This document shows positions 17,304-30,990 of a DNA stretch of 64,000 bases, one piece after another. Source of the stretch: Thermoanaerobaculia bacterium (GTDB taxonomy: Bacteria > Acidobacteriota > Thermoanaerobaculia > UBA5066). How positions within the stretch are numbered: position 1 is the first letter of the stretch; the number at the start of each line of letters is the position of its first letter. The stretch is taken from assembly GCA_022071945.1 (NCBI GenBank), contig JAJVIN010000024.1, forward strand, positions 1 to 64,000, in the 5' to 3' direction. Below the pieces are notes generated by a model. The model saw only the letters and a list, made by a program, of their open reading frames with translations. It was not told the DNA's origin and did no database searches. Both the position numbers and the translations under genes were made by a program.

Positions 17304-20300
17304 ATGAAAGCGAACGACACCCTCACCCCGTTCGACCCTGATAGCCTCGACAGACGGGAGTTCTTGCGCCTGGGCGGGACACTGGCTGCCGCCGGAGCCC
17401 TCGCCAGCGCCGGCTGCCAGCCGCCCCAGGAAGCGACCGTCCCCTTCCACGACATGCCCGAGAGCCTGGTCGATGGAGTGGGCCGGGCCCGCTTCTTCAC
17501 GACCGTGCTGGACGGCGCTCCGGTCGTCGTCAAGACGCGCGAGGGCCGCCCCATCCTGGCGGCGCCCAACCGCGGGCTTTCGAGCGGCCGGGGGCTGACC
17601 CTGCGGCACCACGCCACCCTGATGGACCTCTATGATCCGGACCGGGCGAAGGGCCCCGTGTCGGTCCGTCGCGGAAAGGGCGCCCCCGTCGCGAGCAGCT
17701 GGGCCGCCATCGGGACCGAGGTCGTCTCCCGCCTGCAGAAAGAGAAGGGGCAGACCGTCCTCCTCACCGGCCCGGTCACGAGCCCCTCGCTTGCCGCCGC
17801 CATCGCGGGCCTCGCCGCCGCCGGCGTGAGGCACGTGGCCTACTCCCCCATCGAGCCGGGAGCTCCGGCCCTGGCCTGGCAAAAGGCCACGGGGTCCCCG
17901 CGCCGGCCCCGGCCCGCTCTCGCCAAGGCGGACCTGATCGTCGGCCTCGGCGCGGCGTTCCTCGACGGCAACCGGGATGGGCTCGACGAGGAGTTCGCCC
18001 TGAGGCGCGTGCCGGATCAGAAGGACGCGCCGATGAGCCGGTTCGTGCAGTTCGAGAGCCGGCTGAGCCTGACCGGCGCCAACGCCGACACGCGCATCCG
18101 CGTGCGCGACTCTCACCTTCCCCTGGTCGCGGCGGCCCTGGCCCACGAAGTGATCCTGGGGCAGAAGACGGGACCCCTCGCGTCAGTCGGCGACATCGCC
18201 ACCGCTCTCGCCGCCTTCTCCCCGCAAGAGGTCTCGAAGAAGACGGGCGTGAGCGCGGAGGTTCTCGGGACCGTGGCCAAACAGCTGGCCGCCGCCACCG
18301 GAAAGGCCGTTGTCCTGGCCGGCGGCCCCGCGAGCGAGTCCGCCGGCGGTCCGGCCCTGGAGATCGCGGTTCACCTGCTGAACCTCAGCCTCGACGCCTA
18401 CGCCTCGGGCCTTCTCGACCTTTCGGCAGGTGAGGATCTGACTCACGGGACCATCCAGGCCCTCGGCACCCTGACGGCCGAGATGCTCGCGGGAAAGGTC
18501 ACGACGCTCATCATCGGCGGGTCGAATCCCGTCTACGACGCGCCCGCCTCCTTGAAGTTCGCCGAGGCCCTCGCGAAGGTTCCGTTCGTCGTTTCATTGA
18601 ATGACCGGCTCGACGAGACGAGTCTTCTCGCCGACTACCTGGCACCAACGAGTCATCCCCTTGAGTGCTGGGGCGACGAAGCGCTGCCGAAAGGGCTCCT
18701 TTCGATCCAGCAGCCGTGCATCCAGCCGCTTCACGACACTCAGGGTCTCCTCGACGTCCTGGTTCTCTGGGGCGCTGCCGCGGGCGCCGGAGGAGCGCTC
18801 GAGGCGGCGCTCTCGGCGACGAAACCCGCTCCTGGCACCCCGGCAAACACACCGGCTCCCCACCCGAGCGCGGCCTGGCATTTCATTCGTGGTCAGTGGG
18901 CCGCGAGGCTCTCCCTGACACCGGGCACGCCCGAGTTCGATTCCGCCTGGAACGAGCTTCTCCGCTCCGGTTCGTGGCAGGGTCCCGTTCCGGCGGCGGC
19001 CCCAGTCGCAAAGCCTGGGGCCGAGGCTCTGGCCCTTCTGGCCAGTGCCGTCCCGGCGGCGGCGGAACTCGAACTGGAGCTCTACCCCCACACCGCGCTC
19101 CACGACGGCAAGTCCGCCAACAACGGCTGGCTGCAAGAGTTCCCGGACCCCATCACGCGGATCTCCTGGGGCGGCGCCGTCTCGATCGCCCCGAAGCGGT
19201 TCGACGAGATGGGGCTCTCGAATGGCGACATGGTCGAGCTCGACCTCGGCCACGCCAAGATCGTGGCTCCGGCTTACCGCCACGCGGGGATGCACAACGA
19301 CCAGGTGGCCCTGCCGTTCGGCCTCGGCCGGACGGCGTGCGGCGTCATCGGTTCGGGCATCGGCCAGAACGTCTTTCCACTCCGCCTTCTGGCGGACGGG
19401 CGCGCGCTGGCGGCCGGGTTGCCCGTCAAGATCCTGAAGACAGGCAAGAACGAGCCCCTTGCCTTCGCGCAGGGCTCGGACGTGATCGACCGCGACCGCC
19501 GGCCCCTGGTTCCGGCCACGACCCTCACGGCTTACGAGAAGGACCCCAAGTCCGGCACCGAGCAGCAGGAGGCCGGTCCCTCGATCTGGCCGGAGCACCC
19601 CTACAAGAACTCGAAGTGGTCGATGGCCATCGACCTTTCGAAGTGCAACGGCTGCGGGAAGTGCGTCATCGGCTGCCAGGCGGAGAACAACATTCCGGTG
19701 GTCGGCAGGCGGGGAATCCTCGACGGACGCGAGATGTCCTGGATCCGGATCGACCGCTACTACGACGCCCCGAAGAAGGACGGACGCTGGGGGGCCGAGG
19801 TCTGGGACGGCCCGCTGGCCGTGGTCGAGGAGCCCACCACGCTCTTCGAGCCGATGCTGTGCCAGCACTGCGACAATGCCCCGTGCGAGTCCGTCTGTCC
19901 GTTCGTGGCGACGATGCACAGCGAGGACGGCCTCAACCAGCAGATTTACAACCGCTGCGTCGGGACGCGGTACTGCGCCAACAACTGCCCGTTCAAGGTG
20001 CGCCGCTTCAACTTCTGGGAATACTCCTACGAGAAGAAGAGCGCTCTCTTCACATCCCTCGACTCGCGTTTCGAACAGTTCAACCAGCTCAACACGCGCA
20101 AGCCGATGCAGATGAAGAACAACCCCGAGGTCACGGTGCGGATGCGGGGAGTGATGGAAAAGTGCTCCTTCTGCGTCCAGCGGATCCGCGAGGCCCGGGC
20201 CCAGGCGACCCGGGACGGGAAGAAGAAGGACCACTTCCCCGACGGGGCGGTGATCCCGGCCTGCATGGAAGCCTGCCCGGCGGGCGCGATCACGTTCGGT

Positions 20301-20429
20301 GATCTCAACGCCCCGGGCGCGAAGGTCAAGGAGCTCAGTTCGCATCCCCGCGCCATGCGCCTCCTCGAGGCTCTCGGCGTCAAGCCCTCCATCTCTTACC
20401 TGACGAAGGTGCGCAATGACAAGGCATGA
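17304..20429 (+). CDS. actB: ActB, molybdopterin-like/iron-sulfur subunit of alternative complex III
   Basis: The 1041-residue protein begins with a twin-arginine signal (RREFLRLGG) and a following cysteine. The first ~740 residues resemble a molybdopterin oxidoreductase fold, which in ActB lacks the cofactor. The C-terminal third carries ferredoxin motifs: [11 protein letters not shown] from about 780, [31 protein letters not shown] and the CSFC ... [10 protein letters not shown] pair, consistent with four clusters. It relays electrons from the quinol site in ActC to ActA. It overlaps the start of actC by 14 bases. Confidence 0.92.
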   Translation: MKANDTLTPFDPDSLDRREFLRLGGTLAAAGALASAGCQPPQEATVPFHDMPESLVDGVGRARFFTTVLDGAPVVVKTREGRPILAAPNRGLSSGRGLTLRHHATLMDLYDPDRAKGPVSVRRGKGAPVASSWAAIGTEVVSRLQKEKGQTVLLTGPVTSPSLAAAIAGLAAAGVRHVAYSPIEPGAPALAWQKATGSPRRPRPALAKADLIVGLGAAFLDGNRDGLDEEFALRRVPDQKDAPMSRFVQFESRLSLTGANADTRIRVRDSHLPLVAAALAHEVILGQKTGPLASVGDIATALAAFSPQEVSKKTGVSAEVLGTVAKQLAAATGKAVVLAGGPASESAGGPALEIAVHLLNLSLDAYASGLLDLSAGEDLTHGTIQALGTLTAEMLAGKVTTLIIGGSNPVYDAPASLKFAEALAKVPFVVSLNDRLDETSLLADYLAPTSHPLECWGDEALPKGLLSIQQPCIQPLHDTQGLLDVLVLWGAAAGAGGALEAALSATKPAPGTPANTPAPHPSAAWHFIRGQWAARLSLTPGTPEFDSAWNELLRSGSWQGPVPAAAPVAKPGAEALALLASAVPAAAELELELYPHTALHDGKSANNGWLQEFPDPITRISWGGAVSIAPKRFDEMGLSNGDMVELDLGHAKIVAPAYRHAGMHNDQVALPFGLGRTACGVIGSGIGQNVFPLRLLADGRALAAGLPVKILKTGKNEPLAFAQGSDVIDRDRRPLVPATTLTAYEKDPKSGTEQQEAGPSIWPEHPYKNSKWSMAIDLSKCNGCGKCVIGCQAENNIPVVGRRGILDGREMSWIRIDRYYDAPKKDGRWGAEVWDGPLAVVEEPTTLFEPMLCQHCDNAPCESVCPFVATMHSEDGLNQQIYNRCVGTRYCANNCPFKVRRFNFWEYSYEKKSALFTSLDSRFEQFNQLNTRKPMQMKNNPEVTVRMRGVMEKCSFCVQRIREARAQATRDGKKKDHFPDGAVIPACMEACPAGAITFGDLNAPGAKVKELSSHPRAMRLLEALGVKPSISYLTKVRNDKA

Positions 20430-21912
20430 GATGAGTCCCTACGCGACTGTCATGGACGACAGCCAGCTCACGGGCCAGCCGATCGTCCTCTCGGGCAAGG
20501 GACCTTTCGGCGGCGACGTCGAGATCCCGGAACCCCTCGTCACGGGCGGGAAGAAGTGGTCGGATGTCGACAGGGATATCTGCCTGCACACCGAGCAGTT
20601 CCCGACGAAGAGGTGGTGGATCTGTTTTGCCGCCGCCCTTTCCATGCTCGGAGTTCTGGTCTTCTCGCTGGCCTACCTCCTGTACGCCGGAATGGGGATC
20701 TGCGGTGTCAACGGTCCCGTCGGCTGGGGGTCGTTCATCATCAACTTCGTCTTCTGGATCGGCATCGGCCACGCCGGAACGCTGATCTCGGCGGTCCTCT
20801 TCCTCTTCCGCCAGCAGTGGCGGACGGGAATCAACCGGGCCGCGGAGGCCATGACGCTCTTCGCGGTGGCCTGCGCCGGCATCTTCCCCATCATCCACCT
20901 CGGCCGCGCCTGGTTCGCCTACTGGCTGGTCCCGTACCCCAACGCGCGAGGCCCGCTCTGGGTGAACTTCAACTCGCCGCTCGCCTGGGACATCTTCGCC
21001 ATCTCGACCTACGGGCTCGTCTCTCTCGCCTTCTGGTACGTCGGGCTCCTGCCCGACCTCGCCACGGTCCGTGACCGCGCGACCCACCCCTGGCGGAAGA
21101 AGCTCTACAACGTCCTGAGCTTCAACTGGACCGGGTCACACCGCGCCTGGCGGCACTACGAGTCGGCCTACATGATCCTGGCGGCCCTGGCGACTCCGCT
21201 CGTCTTCTCGGTCCACACGATCGTGTCGTTCGACTTCGCCACCTCGGTGATCCCGGGCTGGCATACGACGATCTTCCCGCCCTACTTCGTCATCGGGGCG
21301 ATCTTCTCCGGCTTCGCGATGGTCATCACCCTGATGAGCCTGATGCGCGGCGTCTTCAACCTCAAGAACTACATCACGCTGAACCACATGGAGGCGATGG
21401 CGAAGATCCTGATGCTGACGGGCATGCTCGTCGGATTCGCCTACTCCACCGAGTTCTTCATGGCGTGGTACTCGGGCAGCGAATGGGAAGGGTTCGTCTT
21501 CAAGAACCGCGCGTTCGGACCGTACTGGTGGGCGTACTTCATCATGTTCACCTGCAACGCGATCGTCCCGCAGATCTTCTGGTGGAAGAGCATGCGACGG
21601 AACACCGTGGTGCTCTTCGTGGTCTCGATCCTCGTCAACATCGGCATGTGGTTCGAGCGCTACGTGATCGTCGTGACCTCGCTGCACCGGGACTTCCTCC
21701 CCTCCTCGTGGGGCATGTATGCCCTCACGCGCTGGGACTACGCGATCCTGATCGGCTCGTTCGGTCTCTTCTTCACCCTGTTCCTGTTGTTCGTGCGCGT
21801 CCTGCCCGTCATCGCCATCTCCGAGGTGAAGGGCGTGATGGATCCGAAGGTCGCGCGAAGTGCTCCTTCGGACGCTGGCCCGGCCGCTGCCGCACGGCCC
21901 CAGGAGGTGTGA
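20416..21912 (+). CDS. actC: ActC, NrfD-like quinol-oxidising membrane subunit
   Basis: The 498-residue membrane protein of the NrfD/PsrC family has about ten membrane spans. Landmarks are [23 protein letters not shown] (in part), [27 protein letters not shown] and [20 protein letters not shown]. In the known complex it holds a quinol site. Two in-frame ATGs (20416 and 20431) have similar AAGG sites six bases upstream; the longer form is given. It overlaps actB and is followed by actD after three bases. Confidence 0.92.
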   Translation: MTRHEMSPYATVMDDSQLTGQPIVLSGKGPFGGDVEIPEPLVTGGKKWSDVDRDICLHTEQFPTKRWWICFAAALSMLGVLVFSLAYLLYAGMGICGVNGPVGWGSFIINFVFWIGIGHAGTLISAVLFLFRQQWRTGINRAAEAMTLFAVACAGIFPIIHLGRAWFAYWLVPYPNARGPLWVNFNSPLAWDIFAISTYGLVSLAFWYVGLLPDLATVRDRATHPWRKKLYNVLSFNWTGSHRAWRHYESAYMILAALATPLVFSVHTIVSFDFATSVIPGWHTTIFPPYFVIGAIFSGFAMVITLMSLMRGVFNLKNYITLNHMEAMAKILMLTGMLVGFAYSTEFFMAWYSGSEWEGFVFKNRAFGPYWWAYFIMFTCNAIVPQIFWWKSMRRNTVVLFVVSILVNIGMWFERYVIVVTSLHRDFLPSSWGMYALTRWDYAILIGSFGLFFTLFLLFVRVLPVIAISEVKGVMDPKVARSAPSDAGPAAAARPQEV

Positions 21913-21915
21913 GCC

Positions 21916-22464
21916 ATGTTGAGTTCGACAATAGGCGTGCTCGGTCACTTCTGTGAACCGGCGGAGGCTCTCGCTGCAGCCGCGAAGGTCCGCGACGCGG
22001 GCTGGAAGCACTTCGACTTCCTCACTCCCTTCCCGATCCACGGGATGGAAGACGCCATGGGCCAGAAACGCTCGTGGATCCCCTGGGCGACGGGGGTCCT
22101 GGCGATCTGCGGGATCCTCTTCGCGCAGGGCCTTCAGAACTATGTGATGGTCTACGACTGGCCGATGAACTTCGGCGGCAAGCCACACGCGTCATGGCCG
22201 GCGTTCATCCCGATCACCTTCGAGGCGATGGTCTTCTGGGCGGCCCTCGGCAGCGCGGCCCTCGCCATCATCGCCGGCAAGAAGGACAACATTCCCCAGC
22301 CGCCTCCGATGCTCATCCAGACCGGAGCGACCGTCGATCGTTTCGTCTTGTGGATCTCGGCAACGGATCCCAACTGGGACGCGAAGAAGGCTGTGGCATT
22401 CGTGAAGTCGCTCGGTGCCAACGGCGTCCGGCTCGTCGACGCCGAGGGGGGGACCCATGAGTAG
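21916..22464 (+). CDS. actD: ActD, DUF3341 membrane subunit of alternative complex III
   Basis: The 182-residue protein starts with IGVLGHFCEPAEALAAAAKVRDAGW and DFLTPFPIHGMEDAMG, the DUF3341 signature, followed by two membrane spans and a short C-terminal domain. ActD anchors and stabilises the complex; no cofactor is expected. Its stop lies inside the start of actE (8-base overlap). Confidence 0.9.
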   Translation: MLSSTIGVLGHFCEPAEALAAAAKVRDAGWKHFDFLTPFPIHGMEDAMGQKRSWIPWATGVLAICGILFAQGLQNYVMVYDWPMNFGGKPHASWPAFIPITFEAMVFWAALGSAALAIIAGKKDNIPQPPPMLIQTGATVDRFVLWISATDPNWDAKKAVAFVKSLGANGVRLVDAEGGTHE

Positions 22465-23068
22465 AGTCGCCAAGAGCCTGGCCCTGGCGGCGGCGGTCCT
22501 GCTTCTGCCCGCGTGTGACCTGGGCCTGCCGGCCGGGCGCACGCCCCACCGCGAGTTCAACCGCCTGGACATGGCCGACCAGCCTCGGCTCAAACCGCAG
22601 CGCGCGGACATCTTCGGAAACCGGCCGACCGGGATGATGGAGCCCCCGCAGGGAACGGTCGCCATGACCGAACACCCGTATCCGTTCGCCCAGAACGAAG
22701 CCGACAAGGCGGGAGCGGCCCTCAAGAATCCTCTCCAGCCAACGCCCGAGGTCCTCGCGCACGGCAAGTTCATGTATGAGAACGTCTGTATCACCTGCCA
22801 CGGTCCGAAGGGAGCCGGCGATGGTCTCGTGACCCAGCTCTTCCCCAAGCCACCGAGCCTGATGACACAGAAGGTCAGGGACTGGCCCGACGGCCAGCTC
22901 TACCACCGGCCGATGCGCGGCCAGAACTCGATGCCCAGCCACGCCCGGCAGGTGGACGAGCGGGACATCTGGTCGATCATCCACTACATCCGCAAGATGC
23001 AGAGCGAGAACCCGGTTGCACCTCCGCCCGTCCTCCAGACTGCCGCGGCTCCAGGAGGGAAGTCATGA
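22457..23068 (+). CDS. actE: ActE, monohaem cytochrome c lipoprotein of alternative complex III
   Basis: The 203-residue protein has a lipoprotein signal (LALAAAVLLLPAC) and a single haem site CITCH at about residues 111-115, with MFDQPRLKP-like segment MADQPRLKPQ near the N-terminus and a RGQNSMPSH methionine-ligand region. It is probably the electron exit of the complex, toward CcoP or a soluble carrier. The start at 22457 was taken from the lipobox and family N-terminus; the frame is open 42 bases further upstream inside actD. Confidence 0.92.
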   Translation: MSRVAKSLALAAAVLLLPACDLGLPAGRTPHREFNRLDMADQPRLKPQRADIFGNRPTGMMEPPQGTVAMTEHPYPFAQNEADKAGAALKNPLQPTPEVLAHGKFMYENVCITCHGPKGAGDGLVTQLFPKPPSLMTQKVRDWPDGQLYHRPMRGQNSMPSHARQVDERDIWSIIHYIRKMQSENPVAPPPVLQTAAAPGGKS

Positions 23069-24285
23069 GCCAGGGTCACGATCACAAACACGCGATTCCG
23101 GAGGTACCGGAGAGGCTGGAGCTGCCAGGACTCCTCCGCGGCCTCGCCATCGCCCTCGTCGTCGCCGGTGGCGCGGCTCTCGGCTGGGCCTTCTCGGGCG
23201 GTCACGCGGGACTCGCCTGGAGCTCCTACCTGATCGGTGTCTTCTTCGCCCTGGGCCTCGGGGTCTTTGGAATCGCCTGGATCTCCATCCTCTACCTCGC
23301 CGGAGGGGCGTGGTCCGTTTCCATGCGCCGCATCCCGGAGGCCATGACCGCATGGCTCATCCCGGGCGGCGTGCTGGCGCTGGCCGCGGGCCTCGGGGCT
23401 CACTCGCTCTACCACTGGTCCCACGCGGAAGCGGTGGCCGCCGACCGGATCCTCACCCACAAGGCGCCGTTCCTGAACATGACCATGTTCTATGCGCTCG
23501 TCGGGATCAGCATCCTCATCTGGGTCGCCTTCGCGGCCGTCATGGTCGGCGCATCCCGGCGCCAGGATGAGACGGGCGGTATCGAGCTGACGAAGAAGAA
23601 TCACACTTTCTCGGCGATCTTCCTGGTCGTCTTCGCCCTCTCCATCAGCGTGGTCAGCTTCTACCTCCTGATGTCGCTCGAGGCCCACTGGTTCTCTACG
23701 ATGTTCGCGGTGGTCGTCTTCACGGACGTGGTCCAGACGGGGACGGCGTTCGTCGCCATCATCGCGGGGCTCCTCAAGATGGGCGGGAAGCTCAAGGGCT
23801 TCGTGAACGAGAATCACCTGCACAGCCTCGGCAAGATGGTCTTTGCCTCGACGGGCTTCTGGGCCTACATCTACTTCTGCCAGTTCATGCTGATCTGGTA
23901 CGCCAACATCCCCGAGGAGACCGTCTACTTCCTGAAGCGGTCGGCCAATGGCTGGCTCCCCTACTTCCTCATCCTCCCGGTCCTGAAGTTCCTCCTCCCC
24001 TTCCTTCTCCTGATTCCGCGCGACGCGAAACGGCGAGCGAACAGGCTCGTTCCAATCTCGGTCCTGATCGTCTTCGCGCAGTTCTGGGAGCTCTTCGTCA
24101 TGGTGGGACCGGCCGTCGGGCACGGAACCGAGGCCGCGCACGGGCACATTCCCATCGTGGAGTTCGGGGCGACGCTGGGCTTCACCGGCCTCTTCCTTCT
24201 GGTCTTCGGGTGGGCCCTCGCGCGCAACAACCCCATCCCCCTGAAGGATCCCCAGATGGCGGAGTGCCTCCACTACCACTCATGA
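23065..24285 (+). CDS. actF: ActF, second NrfD-like membrane subunit of alternative complex III
   Basis: The 406-residue membrane protein has about ten spans and a His-rich N-terminus (MSQGHDHKHAIPEVPE). Characteristic stretches are WRRIPEAM-like SMRRIPEAMT, SLEAHWFSTMFAV, HLHSLGKMVFASTGFWAYIYFCQFMLIWYANIPEE (in part) and GWLPYFLILPVLKFLLPF. It is the second NrfD-like subunit of the complex and may take part in proton handling. It overlaps actE by four bases and closes the 15.5-kb operon, 35 bases before a terminator hairpin. Confidence 0.92.
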   Translation: MSQGHDHKHAIPEVPERLELPGLLRGLAIALVVAGGAALGWAFSGGHAGLAWSSYLIGVFFALGLGVFGIAWISILYLAGGAWSVSMRRIPEAMTAWLIPGGVLALAAGLGAHSLYHWSHAEAVAADRILTHKAPFLNMTMFYALVGISILIWVAFAAVMVGASRRQDETGGIELTKKNHTFSAIFLVVFALSISVVSFYLLMSLEAHWFSTMFAVVVFTDVVQTGTAFVAIIAGLLKMGGKLKGFVNENHLHSLGKMVFASTGFWAYIYFCQFMLIWYANIPEETVYFLKRSANGWLPYFLILPVLKFLLPFLLLIPRDAKRRANRLVPISVLIVFAQFWELFVMVGPAVGHGTEAAHGHIPIVEFGATLGFTGLFLLVFGWALARNNPIPLKDPQMAECLHYHS

Positions 24286-24320
24286 CCGCCTGAGGTTTCG
24301 CCCGGGGACTCTCCCCGGCG

Positions 24321-24358
24321 CGGCCGCCGTCGCCAGCCTGGCGGCGGCGGCCGTTTCC
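24321..24358 (+). terminator. Terminator hairpin after the cbb3/Act operon
   Basis: CGGCCGCCGTCGCC (24321-24334) pairs with GGCGGCGGCGGCCG (24340-24353), fourteen base pairs with one G-U, around the loop AGCCT, followed by TTTCCT. It is the first such hairpin after ccoNO, consistent with one long transcript. The T-run is short. Confidence 0.7.
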
Positions 24359-24475
24359 TATCCGGGCCTCCGAGAGGCCAGTCCGGGCATGAGGCCCGGG
24401 GCCCGAAGGGCCACCCGCTCCCCTGCGATCCCGCGTGGGCCGTCGCTCTTCTGGAAGGCAGCTAGAATTCAACAC

Positions 24476-25528
24476 ATGGCACTCACCGGAACGGTCACGG
24501 CCGCGGAGTTCGATGCCGCTCTCCTGCTCGCGAACTGCGGGGACGAACTGCTCCCCACGGACGGCGTCATCTGGCAACAGGGAGAGCCCGCGACCGGGGT
24601 CGCGGTCGTCTCGGGCGGGATCGTGACCGTCACGATGAACACCCCGTACGGTCCCCACCAGATCGCGGCGACGGAAGGTCCGGTCATGGCTGGCCTGGCC
24701 GAGCTCCAGAACTCGGAGGAGCGGATCGCGACGGTCGAGGTCAAGGGGGTCCGCAAGGCGGCCCTGATCCGGTACCCGCAGGTCCTGACGCTTCTCGGTT
24801 CCGACACTCGCCTCGCCGTGGCTTTCCGCCGGCTGGCCCTCTTCTCGCTGGAGAGGCTCTTGAGGCAGTGCAACGAGCAGCTCTTCGTCTACTTCCAGAA
24901 TCCTTCGCTGCCGCAGCCCGAGAACATCCGGGCCTCGGGAGCGTTTCGGGCGATGCTGCCGGAGAGGCCCGCGGACCCCCGGGAGGTCGCCCAGCTCCTG
25001 GCCGCTCCCGAGCTCGACCCGGTGGCGTTCCAGCAGCTCGGCCTGGTGAAAAGGACGTATCCCGCCGGTGCCAAGCTGGCGAAGAAGGGAACGCCCGGCG
25101 ACGAAGCCTTCTTCATTGCATCGGGGCGGGTCCGCGTTTCCCTGCGCATTCCGGGGGTCGGCGAAGAGGCCTTGACGATCCTCGGCCCCGGACAGATCAC
25201 GGGGGAGATGGCCCTGATCGACGATGCACCCCGGTCGGCGGACCTGATCGCGCACGAGCGCCCGGTGGACGTCTTCGTCCTGAACCGGACGAGCTTCCGC
25301 AAGATGATGTCGGGCACCGTGGCGGGCTCGGGTTGGCTCGGCTCGCGCATCGCGCTCGCCCTGACGCAGCGCCTCGCCGAGACGTTGCAGCGGAGCGTTT
25401 CCTTCTACGTCCTGTCGGGAGGGAACCAGGCCGCGGGAACCGCGGAGCTGCCGCCCTTGACCGAGGAGGACCTGGCGGCCGACGACGACGAGCCGCTTCT
25501 GGGCTTCCAGCCCGGAAAGAAGAGCTGA
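24476..25528 (+). CDS. Protein with two cyclic-nucleotide-binding domains, no HTH
   Basis: The 350-residue protein holds two cNMP-binding (CRP-like) beta-barrel domains, about residues 20-130 and 190-310. The second has a good phosphate-binding cassette (GEMALIDDAPRSADL, about 242-256). The first lacks a recognisable cassette and seems degenerate. No C-terminal HTH is present, so it is not a CRP-type transcription factor but a sensor or adaptor. The ATG at 24476 starts the first domain; no clear ribosome binding site is seen. It follows the Act operon terminator on the same strand, with unknown output. Confidence 0.75.
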   Translation: MALTGTVTAAEFDAALLLANCGDELLPTDGVIWQQGEPATGVAVVSGGIVTVTMNTPYGPHQIAATEGPVMAGLAELQNSEERIATVEVKGVRKAALIRYPQVLTLLGSDTRLAVAFRRLALFSLERLLRQCNEQLFVYFQNPSLPQPENIRASGAFRAMLPERPADPREVAQLLAAPELDPVAFQQLGLVKRTYPAGAKLAKKGTPGDEAFFIASGRVRVSLRIPGVGEEALTILGPGQITGEMALIDDAPRSADLIAHERPVDVFVLNRTSFRKMMSGTVAGSGWLGSRIALALTQRLAETLQRSVSFYVLSGGNQAAGTAELPPLTEEDLAADDDEPLLGFQPGKKS

Positions 25529-25625
25529 TCCCCAAGAACGCCCCGCAGAGCCTCCGTCCGATGCGCGGCACCCGGGGCCGGAACTGTTGCCGCCCTCAGC
25601 CCGCCCGCGCCCCGTAGGAGCCTCT

Positions 25626-28862
<3,237 letters not shown>

Positions 28863-29000
28863 GGAACGATGATACGGGACACGAATCCGTCCGCTCGGTC
28901 CGAGAACTTTCCCCGGAAGACTTCCGTACCTTCTGGCACGACGAGAGCAGCGCCTGAAGAGGAACGAGACAGGCGGGCGGCGCTCGAGATGGAATGGCGA

Positions 29001-29016
29001 GGAACTGAGCAGTTCC
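29001..29016. promoter_or_regulatory. Inverted repeat upstream of export operon
   Basis: GGAACTG-AG-CAGTTCC is a perfect seven-base inverted repeat with a two-base centre, 38 bases before the start of the MacA-like gene and within the divergent gap shared with the histidine kinase. Its size suits a repressor or activator dimer. No binder is known. Confidence 0.35.
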
Positions 29017-29053
29017 GGATCTGGAATTCGAGGGTTTCTGTAAGGAGTGTGCC

Positions 29054-30274
29054 GTGAAAAAGACCTGGATTGCCCTGGGGTCAGTCGTCATCCTGGCAGG
29101 TGCTGGAGCCGTTTTCGCTTCGCGCGGAGGCGACAAGCCCGCGGCTCCCACGGCAGAGAATCTCCCCTTCCGTCTCGGGAAGGTCCAGAAGGAAGACCTC
29201 CAGGTGAGCGTCCGCGAGGTCGGCGTGATCGATCCCGAGACCAAGGTCGACGTGAAGTCCGCCGTCTCGGGGCGGATCGTCAGCCTGAAGGTCCGGGACG
29301 GCGCCACCGTCAAGAAGGGAGACCTCCTGGCAGAGGTCGAGCCTGACGTGAGCCAGGCGCAGTCGCTCTCCGAGGTCAAGGCTTCCCTGACCGAGGCCGA
29401 GCTGAAGTTGAGGAACGCGGAGCGCGAGCTCAGGAGTCAGACCGCTCTCTTCGAGAACGGTTTGATCGGCAAGGAAGTCCTCAGGGACTACATCACCCGG
29501 AAAGACCTCGCCGCACAGGCCCTGAAAGCCGCCCAGACCCGCTACCGGATCGTCGAGGACCGCGGCATCCCGATCTCGGGAGACGCCTCGCTGCAGAAGG
29601 CCCGGGTGACGAGCCCGATGACGGGCGTCGTCATCAAGAAGGGGACCGAACTCGGGGAGACCGTCACCTCGGGTGTCTCCTCTTTCAACTCAGGCACGGT
29701 TCTCTTCACGGTCGCCGATCTCGACTCTCTTCTGATTCGCGTGAACCTGAACGAGGTCGACATCGCCAAGGTGCGCGTGGGGCAGCCTGTCCGGATTTCG
29801 CTCGACGCCTATCCGCAGAAGGTCTTCGCGGGCAAGGTCCGGTTCGTGGCGCCCGCGGCGAAGGTGGTCGAGAAGATCAAGGTCTTCGAGGTGGAGATCT
29901 CTCTGGACGAGAAGTCCGAGGTCTTCCACACGGGCATGAGCGCCAATGTCGAGGTCCTGGGAGAACGCCGGGATGCGGCGCTCTCGATCCCGCTCGAGGG
30001 TCTTCAGAAGCGCGATGGAAAGACGGTGGCCTACCGGCTGAAGAAGGGCCTCGCTCCGAAACAGATCGAAGCCGCCAAGGCCGGGCTTTCCGGCCGGTCG
30101 AAGTTCACCTGGCTCTCCGAGAACTGGAAGCAGTATTTCGAGCCCGTCCCGGTCACCGCCGGCATCGCGACGCTCGAGGCTGTCGAGGTCGTGGCGGGGC
30201 TCTCCGCGGGCGACCAGATCGCGCTCGAGGACCCGACGAAGAAGAAGATCGAAAAAGACGACGAGAACAACTGA
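29054..30274 (+). CDS. Periplasmic adaptor protein (HlyD/MacA family) of an ABC exporter
   Basis: The 406-residue membrane fusion protein has an N-terminal anchor (about residues 4-23). A split lipoyl domain follows (VDVKSAVSGRIVSLKVRDGATVKKGDLLAEV and later VTSPMTGVVIKKGTELGETV), flanking an alpha hairpin, then beta-barrel and membrane-proximal domains. The GTG start has AAGGAG seven bases upstream. It would link the inner-membrane ABC transporter encoded next to an outer-membrane channel; no TolC-like gene is in the window. The substrate is unknown. Confidence 0.85.
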   Translation: MKKTWIALGSVVILAGAGAVFASRGGDKPAAPTAENLPFRLGKVQKEDLQVSVREVGVIDPETKVDVKSAVSGRIVSLKVRDGATVKKGDLLAEVEPDVSQAQSLSEVKASLTEAELKLRNAERELRSQTALFENGLIGKEVLRDYITRKDLAAQALKAAQTRYRIVEDRGIPISGDASLQKARVTSPMTGVVIKKGTELGETVTSGVSSFNSGTVLFTVADLDSLLIRVNLNEVDIAKVRVGQPVRISLDAYPQKVFAGKVRFVAPAAKVVEKIKVFEVEISLDEKSEVFHTGMSANVEVLGERRDAALSIPLEGLQKRDGKTVAYRLKKGLAPKQIEAAKAGLSGRSKFTWLSENWKQYFEPVPVTAGIATLEAVEVVAGLSAGDQIALEDPTKKKIEKDDENN

Positions 30275-30305
30275 AGTCTTCGAAAAGCCGGCGAGGAGAA
30301 GCACC

Positions 30306-30983
30306 ATGAGTCGCGTCATCGAAACCCGGAACCTCACCAAGGTCTACGGCTCCAACGGAACGGCGGTGCACGCGCTGCGGGGGATCGACCTCCTCGTCGA
30401 GCGAGGCGAATTCGTCGCCCTCATCGGACCTTCCGGGTCGGGAAAATCGACGCTGATGGCCATTCTCGGGTGCCTGGACAAGCCGAGCGAGGGCACGTAC
30501 CAGCTGGATGGCGAGGCGGTCGAGGGGCTCTCGGGCAGCGCGCTGGCCCGGATCCGCAACCAGAAGATCGGATTCGTCTTCCAGAGCTACAACCTGCTGC
30601 CCAAGGCCTCGGTCCTCAGGAACGTCGAACTGCCCATGCTGTACGGCGGAGCGGGCGGGCGCGAGCGCCACGAGCGCGCGATGGCCCTTCTCGAGAAGGT
30701 CGGCATCGCGGACAAGGCGAAGAAGCTGCCCGCGGAGCTTTCCGGCGGGCAGAGGCAGCGCGTGGCCATCGCGCGGGCCCTTGCCAACGAACCCGCGATG
30801 CTCCTCGCCGACGAGCCGACTGGGGCTCTCGACTCGAAAACAGGAAGCGAAGTGCTCGCTCTCTTCGGCGAGCTGCACACGCAGGGCAACACCGTGATCC
30901 TGGTGACGCACGACCCGTCGGTGGCCGCTCGCGCCCCGCGGCAGGTCGAGCTCCGGGACGGTCTGATCGCCGCGGCGGCCTGA
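30306..30983 (+). CDS. ABC transporter ATPase, MacB/LolD family
   Basis: The 225-residue ATPase has Walker A GPSGSGKST (about 38-46), Q-loop FVFQSYNLLPKAS, signature LSGGQRQRVAIARAL and Walker B LLADEPTGALD, followed by a switch histidine in VTHDPSVAARA. This is the mechanotransmission family that works with FtsX-type permeases. It lies between the adaptor gene and two permease genes and is well spaced for one operon. Confidence 0.92.
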   Translation: MSRVIETRNLTKVYGSNGTAVHALRGIDLLVERGEFVALIGPSGSGKSTLMAILGCLDKPSEGTYQLDGEAVEGLSGSALARIRNQKIGFVFQSYNLLPKASVLRNVELPMLYGGAGGRERHERAMALLEKVGIADKAKKLPAELSGGQRQRVAIARALANEPAMLLADEPTGALDSKTGSEVLALFGELHTQGNTVILVTHDPSVAARAPRQVELRDGLIAAAA

Positions 30984-30990
30984 GGAAGCC

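Noticed and set aside
18594-20345. 583-codon minus-strand frame opposite actB
   Set aside because: Antisense to the conserved ferredoxin part of ActB; no recognisable protein features.
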